The translations under genes and the position numbers were made by a program. This document shows, piece after piece, positions 46,564-57,585 of a stretch of DNA of 64,000 nt. The first letter of the stretch is position 1. Each line of letters starts with the position of its first letter. This DNA comes from Phaeosaccion multiseriatum (taxonomy: Eukaryota > Ochrophyta, other classes): contig OZ218956.1 in assembly GCA_965112735.1 (NCBI GenBank), positions 2,790,001-2,854,000 on the forward strand, written 5' to 3'. A model generated the notes under the pieces. It was not told the DNA's origin. It worked only from the letters and a program-made list of their open reading frames with translations, and did no database searches.

Positions 46564-47594
46564 GAGGGGGGCGGGGCTGCCACAGTCACTCCTTATTCTT
46601 TTACTTCGAACATGGCTAAGCTCTAGTGGATGTACTCTTCCTCCCCCACCCACCCACTCCGACAACACCTTCCCTCCCTCTCTCCTTTTGGGGGGGGGTG
46701 CTCCGCCTTCCTTCCTTCCTTCCTTCCTTCCTTCCTTCCTTCCTTCCTTCCTTCCTTCCTGGCGCCTCTGTTGCCGCATCCCAGGGCGCAAACGGAGGGT
46801 TCGTAGCTACCCAACCAGGGGCAGGAGGAGAGGGGCCCAATGTTTTGAGGGGCGGAGTGTCGCCAAGTGCTCGTGAAGCAGGTGGTGATACAGCAGCAGC
46901 AGCAGCAGCAGGAGGAGGAGGGACAAGGGGCCACCAAGGAAGCAGCAGAGGATCTGGAGGGTCGGGAGGAGGAGGAGGAGAAGAAGCAGAGGGGGGGGGG
47001 GGCTCCTCCTCCTCCTCCGGTGGGCGATAAGAGGTCAAGAATGCACGCCCTACACGGGCACGCAGCGGCAGCCAACATGCTTGTTCAAGTGTCGCAGAGA
47101 CTGCCTCTCAGGGTGCCCAAGGAACTGGTGGAACAGGCCTTCGGGGTGGGCAGGGAGCTTATTGAGATGCAGTTTCAGTTCCGGGCCAACGGACGACAGG
47201 CAGGGGGGAGAGGGGAAGGAGGAAGAGGTAGGGGGGGGCCTTCTCCGTCCATGGGTGTGGTGTGCACGTGTGTACGGACGGGATGGTCGCTGCTTTCGGC
47301 GCTCTTTTCCGTGGGTGGAGGCGTCTGGGCGGAGACGCATCACAAGGAGTTGTTCAAGTATTGGAGCTGGGCCATGCAAGGTGAGGGTGTGTGTGTGGGG
47401 CGGGGGGGGGGGGGATGGCAGTGGATGGATGGGACACCGGGGGCTGAAACATGGATATGCATAGATGGATGGGTGGATGGATGGATGGGTGGATGGCAAT
47501 GGAAGGAAGAGGAGGGGACGTGGAGAGCCTGGTTGGGGGTCCGTCCGCACCCAAGTCATCGCTGTTTGTTGGGCAGACCATCATCCATAGGTTG

Positions 47595-47626
<32 letters not shown>

Positions 47627-50600
47627 GTATGTGTCTGTCTGTCTGTCGGTCGGTCGGTCTCCATTCACTTCATTGGCTTTCTGCCCTGCTTTCCTTGCTA
47701 TGCTTCCCCATGAATCCCTAACGGCGGAGACTTGTCCATCTCCCTCTCCCTCTCCCTGTCCTCCTTTTAAGTCAAAAAAATAACTGTCTCCCTCTCCCTT
47801 TGCTTCATACATCTACCGGAGCAGCCGCTACGGGGGAGTTAGGGTCGAGTGGACAGAAACCCACACCCCCAGCCACGCCCCCGGCAGCAGCAGCAGCAGC
47901 AGCAGCAGTTGGTGATACAGCAGCAGCAGGGGGGTCAAAGACGGTGAATGGTGACGATATCGGCGACGAAAACGGCCTTGAGACCCCCGGGGGGGAGGCC
48001 GAGGAGCAGCAGGAGGAGCAGCAGGAGGGCGGCGACAGCGGTGCTGCTGAGCCCCAGCCCCAGCCAGGTGGTGATGGTGATGATGATGAGGATGAGGATG
48101 ATGACGGGTCGAAGCCAAAGTCTCTGCCGCCGCCCGTCTTAACTCGCTCGGACGAGGACCGCACCCACAAAGCCAAAGGCCGAGGCCATGACCATAACGA
48201 CAATGACAACTACAGCAACACCAACAACAACAACAACGACGACGACGACGACGATGACGATGACGACGATGAGGATGACGAGGATGAGGATGAGGTGCCC
48301 ATCTCCCTTCCCGGCCTTGACCACACGCACGAGCTCACCTTCCTGGACGCCGCCGTGAGAGCATTGCTTTGCTACGCACGCTCGTGTCCAGAGACGCTCT
48401 ATACCGTCCCGGGCTGCCTGGCCGAGACGGTGAAGCTGGTGCAGCAGTCCATGGAGGCGGTGGAGGGGCGGCTCAAATCTCCCGTCAAGACGCAAGGCAT
48501 CATCTTGCGAACACTCGTCAAGGCCATGTTGATGGAGTGCTATTCATGGTTGCCCCCGGGATGCTTCCCCACCTCATGCGACAAACTCTTTCAGTGGGCA
48601 CAGGACCATTTCAAGGTGATGGGTGAGGGGTGTGGATGGGGTGTCGGGTGTGGGGTGTGGGAGGAAATTAGGAGTGCTGCTGAGACCACGAGAGGCTGCA
48701 AAGGGCAGGGCTAGAGACAGAGATGGGGGGGGGGGGGGGAGAGAAAGAGACAGAGAGATATTGACAGAGAGAGAGAGGCAAAGAAAGAGAGAGAGACAGA
48801 GAGAGAGACAAAGAAAGAGACACAGACAGAGACAGAGACAGAGACACCGAGAGAGAAGGTCACTCACAGCAGCCTCGGCCTGTTTCTCTCTGTCCCCTTC
48901 CTTGGGGCGAAGGCTTCCCCTCCCACCTCCCTGTCTGCCTACCTACCCACCTACCTACTTTACCTACCTACCTACCTACTTACTTACGTACCTACCCACC
49001 TACCTACCTACCTACCTACCTACGCTCACTCCCCATCCAATTCAATTGACTCACAGATGTACACGACCAACGATGTGGAGGCGTCCCTCCTTCCCGCCCT
49101 TGTGAACCCTGAGGACGGTGTGCTTGACATTGCGGGCAGCGCACATACCTCGCCTTTCACAGGGGTCGGCAGCACGGTGCAGGTCGGTGGTGGAGGAGGA
49201 GGAGGAGGAGGAGGAGGAGGAGGAGGAGGAGGAGGAGGAGGTGGAGGAGGAGGAGAAGGAGGAGAAGGAGGAGGAGGAGGAGGAGGGGGGAGGGAGGAGA
49301 GGGAGCTGGCACTTCAAACTTTCCCTCTGTTGCGTGCTTGAAAGGGCTCTGACACGTCCACTTCATTCCCTTTCTCGGCGCTTGCCCTCTGGCCTCTTCT
49401 TCCCCTTTCCTTACCCACTCACCCTCCCCCCCCCGCCTATCGATTCATTTCCCGACTCCACCCCCAACCCCAACAAACAAACCAACAAACAAACCAACAA
49501 ACACAACACAAACAGACGGAAGACACCGACGCGATGATGGCACTTCACGCACAGACCGTTGGCATACCCATCGGCCACCAAGAGAGAGACGCCATGGTCG
49601 GCTCCTCCAACATTTGGTCCTCAAAGCTCTATGACTGCATCCGCTTAGACGGTTCCGGAACCGGCGGGTCGGGGGGTACGGCAGGTGACGGGTCGGCGCT
49701 TGCTCGACCACCCCCAACCCCTCTTCATGGGCCCGAGTGGCGTCGGCCTCACCCCAGTTCGAGTAGCATCAACGTGCGGTTGTTGGATGCGGCGGTGATG
49801 GTATTTGCCTCCACTTTCGGTCTGCAGGGAGGGGCGGAGCAAGCTGAAGCCTTGCATCAGCTCGTGTTGCTACTGCCCGACGGTTACAGACCGTACTTGG
49901 GCAAGACAAGTGGTGGGGGTGGGGGTGGTGGGACGAAGGCGCACACCGGGGGAGGGGGTGCCGGCCTCGGCGCGAGTGGGGGCGGCGGCGGGGGGGGGTT
50001 AGGGCCCAGCCCAGGGGGAGGGGGGATGGGGGGAGACGGAGGAGGGGGAGGCGGAGGCCGCTTCAGCCATCAAGTGAGACTGTCATCGGCGCTGCTGCTG
50101 ACGGAGGAGGAGGCAGCAAAGCGGGAGAGGAGAGCCCACCCCTTGCTGTGCAACGTGGTGACGCTTCTCCTCGCGACTCTCAAAGCCATGCCTGCCCACA
50201 GCGAGCGTCGCTACAGCATCGACGAGCAGTGGGTGGTGCTCTCCCGACAGATGTTGCTGGAACTGCTTGCGGCCCCAAGCTCGATGGTGCGGCGGGCAGC
50301 AGCGGAGTGCATGGGCCTTCTGGCGCTTAAGGTGGGTGGATGGGGGTGCGTGCGTGCGTGTGTGTGGAAAGGGTGGGGTGGGGTGCGCAGCGGGACTTCA
50401 GTCTTTGGTTTGGTCGGGGGGTTGATGGGTTGGTTTGGTTTGGTTTGGTTTGGATGGTTGGTTGGTTGCTTGGTTTGTTGGTTGGTTGGCTGATTAGTTG
50501 GTTGGTTCGTTGGTTCGTTGGTTAATGGGTTGGGTGGATGGTTGATAAGTTGGTTGGTTGGTTGGATGGATGGTTGGTTAGTTGGTTGGTTAGTTGGTTG

Positions 50601-53600
50601 GTTGTTTTGGATGTTGGTTGGTTGGTTGGTTGGTTGATTAGTTGGTTTGTTTGTTGGTTGATTGGATGGTTGATTAGTTGGTTGTTTTTTTGGACGTTGG
50701 TTGGTTGGTTGGTTTGTTGGTTGCATGGTTGGTTGGTTAGTTGGTTGGTTGATTAGTTGGTTGGTTGTTGGTTGTTGGTTGGTTGGTTGGTTCGTCAAGA
50801 GGTGCGGTGTACTGTTTGTTGAAGGTGGGATTCACTCTCTCTCTCTCTCCCTCTCCTCCCTTCCCTCCCCTCCCCCACAACCCCCAGGTGGGAGACTCCT
50901 TGGGCATCTACCTTGTCCAAGACTTGCTCAACATCGTCAAACACAGGCCCTCCTCTGTCCGTAGGCCGCCCTCGGCAGTGCTGCTGGGAGGGGCCGACAA
51001 GGAGCGAGAGGTAGCAAGGCATGGGCTGCGCAAGGCTGGTGCTCTCTTCGCCCTTGCCGCCATGAAGAGGACGCTGGGCAATCAGGTAAGTGTGTGTGTG
51101 TGTGTGGCGTGTGTGTGTGTGTGTGCGTGTGCATTTGTGTGTGTGTGTGCGTACGTGGGCGTGTGTGTGGTATGCGGGTGCGGCAAGGGGTCGAACCAAA
51201 ACCACCCTCCGACCCCTGTGCAGAGGAAGGAAACATGGAAGGCTTCCTCACCCATACGCACACGCACACGCACTCGCACGCGCATACAAACGCGCACACA
51301 CCCCACCTGTTCACCCGCTGTGTGCCCTTTACCCTCCTCTCTCATCCTCTTTCATTCCTTCTGCTTCTCTTGTCTCTCTTCCCCCCCCCCCCCCTCCCTC
51401 CCTCTCTCTCTGTATCACCAACAGGTCCTGTTGAAGTGGTTCTGGGCAGACCTCCTCCGCGCCCTTGGTGTGCTCGAGGCGGAGGAGGCCCGAGGAGGAG
51501 GAGGAGGAGGAGGAGGAGGAGGCGGAGGAGGAGGAGGAGGAGGAGGAGGGGAACCTCAGCTTCCCCCGCAGCCCGTCCGCACCTGGTCCCTGCACTCGAT
51601 GGGCATTTGTCTCAAGGCGGTGGAGGACAACACGGAGGGGGCCACGCTCTACGTCGTCGTACAGGAGACGTTGCAGGTGTGTGGTCAGTATGTCAATGGT
51701 CCAGTAAGTCAGTGGGGCCTTGTCGAAGTGGATTTTTATCATCACATGACACCCTGTACCCTGCTCGCTGGGTCTCTTTCCTTACAACCATTATCTCCAA
51801 TGCTCTACACTCTTAACCCCCCCCCCCTCCCTCTCCCTCTTCCCTCCCATCCTCTCCCCCTCCCCCCCCCCCCCAATACACATCCATCCATCCATCCACC
51901 CATACACACCCACCCAGATCCTCCGCTGCGTGATGGACATTACCGAGCTACACCTCCTCAGCTGGTGGACCTCCATCCCTTCCACCAAGGCCGCCGCCCC
52001 TGTCCTGTCCCTCCACAAGCACTCGCCCTCCCTCCTCGTAGGCGAGGCAGGGCTGCTCGGCTGTCTGGCCCGACTTATGGCGACCCTCCTGCCGCAGATG
52101 CAGGCTCTACAGCCAAGCCAAGAGGCCGTGGCCAAGTTCATTGCCATGTGAGTGAGTGCGTGCGTGCGTGTGTGGGTGCGTATGTGGGTGCGTGAGGGCG
52201 TGAGTGCGGCGGCGGCGCAGGGTAGAGGTATATGGGCAAGAGTAGAGGCAGATGGGTAGGGTAGACGTATGTATGTATATACGTAAGGTGTGTGCTGACG
52301 CCCGACACCCTGTACTGATGAAACCCAACCCGACCGGCACCCTGGGCCGTCCTATCGAGCAGGTGGGACGTACTCTCGCGCCACAGCGACTGCCGCGTGA
52401 AGCGCTACTGCCTGGAGTTCATCGAGCTGCTGGCCATGTTCGCCCCTGAGCAGATGGGAGCCGCCCTGCCGAGGTTCATGCCGTTCATTAAGGTGCGTGG
52501 AAGGGGGGCGAGAGGGAGGGGGAGAGAGACTTGAGTGTGGCTGTGTTGGGCGGGCATGCGGGCGGGAGGGAGGAAGGGATGAGGAAGACACGCTTCTTCC
52601 TCGTCACGTGATGCGAGCGAGGATTTTGCTGCCGTGTTGAGTCTCTCTTTCTTCTTCTCTCTTCTCTTCCCTCCGCTCCTCCCTCCTCTGTTCTCCTCTC
52701 TCGTCTTCTCTTTTCTACGTAGTTTGCTCATCCCTGTGTGTGTGCATTGTGTGTGTGTGTCTGTGCCCCCTTCCCCCCGTGTGTATGTATGTACACTTGC
52801 CATTTGTGATGAATCAGGGGGTGTTGACCAACCCGTCCTCCGTGAGCTCCGACAGCGTAGTGGCGGCGGCGTCGTGCCTCAAGATCATCTCCTCCAGAGC
52901 ACCCATGGCCATACAGAGACACGTAGCAGAGGTGAGACCACAAGGGAACAAGACGAACAAGGGAACAAGAGGAACAAGGGAACAAGGGGAACAAGGGAAG
53001 GTCCCACGAAGCAGAAAAAGAGACAAAAGAAAGGGAAGGAACGTCGAATGAAGCCGTGACCAAAGGGAGGGTCGAGTGAAATCAGTGAACAAGAGAGGAG
53101 GAAGGAAGGAAGGAAGGAAGGAAGGAAGGAAGGAAGGAAGGAAGGAAGGAAGGAAGGAAGAGAAGTAGAACGAGTTCCGCCGACCAATACGTCATAATAC
53201 GTGCAGCTTGTGACTGAGCCACCCATCCACGGCCACCCTCTGCCACCCCTACCATCTACTGCCATCCCTACCATCTACTGCCATCCCCTCTCAGATCGAC
53301 CTGTTCGGATGTTTGGAGAAGGTGCTCGGGGCGCGCACGTGGGGGGGGGCGCCCTTCTGGAGGGGAGTGGCCCTCTCAAGGGACGTTGAGCGGCACTACA
53401 CACACAGGTGTGAATTTTATCAATGTCGATATCCATTTCGATATTCATATTCGATGTGTTCGGTCAATCAACAACTCTGGCGCTCGAAAGAATAGTGGAA
53501 CTGAAATCAAACGCGCGTAAACGCACGTACACACACACACACACATGCACACACACATACACACACGCACACCCACAGGCGCTTCGCAGCGGCACAGCTC

Positions 53601-56600
53601 ACACTCGCCATTGAGACCATCGTGGCGGAGGACCAACGCGGCTACCGGCCTATCCACTGGATGCTCTTCGGGAGGGCCCTGCTCATTGGCACGGGGCATC
53701 TGCTCGCAGACGGGGGCGCCGGAAGGGGCGAGGACGGGGGCGCGGGGGGAGGGGGAGGCGAGGGCGGAGAGAGTGGCGGCGGCGGTGGAGAAGGAGGCGG
53801 AGGAGGAGGTGCGGGAGGCAGTGAAGGAGCTGGAGCGGGAGGGGATGGAGGGGGTGCTCCTGGGGCGACGGGCATGATGGGAGTGCACGACTGGAGCTCA
53901 GCGTGTCAAATGGCGAGGAGGACCCTTTCGGAGCTCGCAGCGCCTTTGGCGAGTGTACGCTGGCAGGTAGGTGGGCCGCTTGGCAGTTGGAGAGAGAGAG
54001 GGGGGGGGGGGGAGGAGGACAAGGAGAGTAGAAGCGTCAGTGGTCAGTCAGTGATAGTCGTTACTTAGGTCTGTGTAGGAGAGCTGACGAAGAGAGTGGA
54101 TCCGTGGAGGAGAGAGAGAGACAGAGAGTAGAGAGAGAAAGGGGCGTGTAGGTGGGGTGGGCATGTATGTATGGTGAGTGTTGGTGCTGTTGGTGCTGCT
54201 CTGCGCTGTTACTATGCTTTTTATACTTGTACTTGCTCTAGCCTGCACCTGTCCTCTGCTCTGCTCTTCTCCGCCTTGGTTGCCTATTCCCACCCTGCCC
54301 TTCTCTCTCTCCCACCCTCTTGTACTCTACCCTTCTGCCCTGCCCTACTCTATTCGGCCGGGATATATAATCTGCTCTACCCTACCCTACCCTGATACCC
54401 TGCCCGACTCTACCCTACCCTGCCGGTCCTGCTCCGCTCCTCCCCCTCTGCTCTCTGCTCTGCCCTCCTTCAACCTTTCTCGTCAGGTCAAGTGGACAGC
54501 GACGAACTGTTGCCTCATGGCCCTGAGAGCCCTCGAGGCGTCAAGGGGGCGCTTGGGGGCGAAGGAGGACACGCGACTGTCGATGTTGGACATTGCACAG
54601 GTACGTAGCACTACGTAAAAACATTGTGCATTCTGTTTGTGTTGTCATGTCTCCTTTTTTTTTGGCCTGCGTTGCCCTGCGTTGCCCTGCTCTGCTTTGC
54701 TAGGCTAGGCTAAGCTAGGCTAAGCTTTGCTCTGCTTTGCTCTGTTTTGCTTTGTTTTGCTTTGTTCTGCTCCGGCTCGTACCCTCTTCCAGGTCGATCC
54801 ATCCATCCATCCATCCATCCAAGAGTCCACTTTCTCTCACCCCAACATTGCCCGTAATCGCCTCCACTATATAACACCTTCCTCGCTCTCCTCCCCTCCT
54901 CCTCCTCCTCCTTCTCCTCCTCCTCCTCCCCCCTCCTCCTCTCCGTCCTCCTCCTCCCCTCCTCCTCCTCCTCCTCCTCCTCCTCCTCTCCGTCCTCCTC
55001 CTCCTCCTCCTCCTCCTCCTCCTCCTCCTCCTCCTCGTCCTCCTCATCGTCCTCCTCCTCCTCCTCCCCTCCTCCTCTCCCTCCTCCTCCTCCTCGTCCT
55101 CCTCCTCCTCCTCCTCCTCCTCCTCCTCCTCCCCTCCTCCTCCTCCTCCTCCTCCCCCTCCTCCCCCTCACCCCCTCTATTGCGCAGGCTCGAACCCTCG
55201 TGACGAAGGCTGCAAGGAGCAATGGCACAAACGCTGCTGCTTTAGCGCAACCCCCCGCCCCTGCAGATGGTGCGGGGGAAGGAGACGCTGTGCCCACGCC
55301 ACCATGGCAGGTGGTACCGCAGTTCGCGTGTCTGTATCTCGAAGACCTTATTAGCACGGCATGCGTCGCTGCCACGGCTTCCACCGCCGACAGCGAGCTT
55401 CTTGAACTGCAGGAGGCGGGTGAGTGAGTGAGTGAGGGAGTGGGTGAATGAGTGGGTGAATGAGTGAGTGAGTGGGTGAATGAGTGGGTGAATGAGTGAG
55501 TGAGTGAGTGAGTGAGGGGGTGAGTGAGTGAGTGAGTGAATGAGTGAGTGAGTGAGTGAGTGAGTGGGTGAATGAGTGAGTGAGTGAGGGAGTGAGTGAG
55601 AGTGAGTGAGTGAGTGAGTGAGGGGGTGAGTGAGGGAGTGAGTAAGTGAGGGAGTGAGTGAGTGAGGGAGTGAGTGAGAGGGAGTGAGGGAGGGAGTTTG
55701 AGAGTGAGTGAGTAAGTGAGTGAGTGAGCCGTAGGGTATGGAGGAGGGAGGGGGATGAGGGGAGCAGAGGGTATGGGATGGGGTGGACGGATTGGTCGAG
55801 AAGAGTTCAAAGAGTGGTGGAAGTGAAGAGCATACGCACCACCGCAGACGCACGCCCACCACACACCTATCAATACCTGTCTGCGGTCCTCTCTTCTTTG
55901 TGCGTGTTGCCCTCGTAAACACCTTCCTTTCTTTCCGCCGCCTTCCCTTCTCTTCCCTTCCTCCCCTCCCCTCCCTCCCCTTTCCTTCCCTTCCCTTTCT
56001 TTCCCTCTCCTTCCCTTCCCTTCCGTCCCTTCCGTCCCATAAAAGGTGTGCGTCTTCTCACGGCCGTGGTTGAGCTTTTCTCGGCGGCCCTCGACCCCGA
56101 CGTTGAGCACTCCATTCGAACGCAAATTGGAGGCAGAGAGCGAAGGGTGCGGGGTCGGGCCATGGAGCAAAGCATCAGTCAGATGACCAGTGCTGTGCGC
56201 CCCTCCTTACGATGCGAGGTGTCGCCCTCGCTGGTGCGGCGGGGGTGCGAGCTGGTGGTAACGATGGTGAGGCACGGGCTGTTGAGCGATCCTCTGGTGC
56301 TCACTCGCATCACTCGGTTGGTGGTGCCGCCTGCCCTCGTCACGAGCGTGGCTGCGGCGAAGAGGAGAAAATCCATTGCAGCAGCGGCAGCAGGAGGAGG
56401 AGGAGGAGGAGGAAGAGGAGGGGGCAACAGGATGGGCATTGGTGGCCGTAATAGAGGCTTCGGTGGGCGGAGCAGAGCATTTCCCAAAGCGTCCGTCAGC
56501 CCGCGGGTGCGGGGAGGCGGCGCAAGTGCGGCGAGTGAAGGTGGAGGCGGAGGTGAAGGGCTCACTTCGCCCTCAGCCACAGCCACACCGGCTGAGACCT

Positions 56601-57549
56601 CCCCCGTAAGCACGGGATGGTCGCGAGGGCCGTCGAGGGCAGGCAGTCGCGCCCCCACCCCGACCGGGGGGGGGGAGGAGGACAAGACATCTGCAGCGGC
56701 AGCACAGGCACAGCGTGACGCTGAACTGCTGCTGCTGCGGCCCGAGCCGAGCACGCAATTCGCGTCGCACGTGCCCGTGCTGGAGCGTCTTGTTCGCCTG
56801 CATGCCGCGGCGGATCTGCAGCTTGTGTCTGCAGGACTGATGGACGGAGTGGTGTTGCAGGTCATGAGGGAGGAAGCGCAGGGGCCGAGGAGCCTGTTGA
56901 GCGACGCGCAGAGAGGTCATCTCGCCACCAGTCTGCAGGACTACCTCCCCGCTCTGAGAAGGCAGTGGACGGCCTCTTGTGTGGATGCGGTGCGTTTGCT
57001 GCAGAAGAGCAAACAGCAGCCATGGCCGGCGCTAGCCCGTCCGCGTATAGGGGTAGGGCTAACGTACTCCCGAGGCGTGGGCCTGGCGGCAATCAAGGTA
57101 CGGCACAAGGCACAAGCAGCAGCGGGGGTTGGGCTGTTTTCTGACTCACTGACTTGCTGACTTGCTTGACTCTTCCACCCTCCACCGGCCGAAAGGATGT
57201 GCCGAAGAAGGTCCATCTTCTTTCTACGTGCAGTACATAAAAGAGTATATATAGTGTATATAGAGAGGATAGAGGATAGAGTATATCGAGTTCTATAGAG
57301 TTTATAGAGTCTGTCCCTGCGCGCTCTCCTCTTCCTCTCTCTCACGCCGAGCCCTTGCCCCCCCCTTCCCTCCCTTTGTCCCACCTGAGCAGAAGCCCCT
57401 GTCAAAGAGCTGGCCAAACATGGCGGCTGCTAGTGCGACGTTCGCCATCAGTCCTCCTTCGAAGGCGTCCGGCAGGTCCAGCAGCAGCAGGACGGCAGTG
57501 GATGGAGGAGAGGGTGATAGAAATGGTAATGGTGGGGTTCACAATGACA

Positions 57550-57585
<36 letters not shown>

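Noticed and set aside
46881-46911. Tiny intron spanning the dispersed motif (GT..AG) to explain the HEATR5 frame break
   Set aside because: All GT to CAG distances there are multiples of three, so removing it would not change the frame.
54715-55047. Arg/Glu-rich minus-strand ORF
   Set aside because: Translation of the (CTC)n acceptor-side tract of the HEATR5-like intron.
55242-56170. Minus-strand ORF with SLTHSLTH repeats
   Set aside because: Complement of the (GTGA)n intron array.
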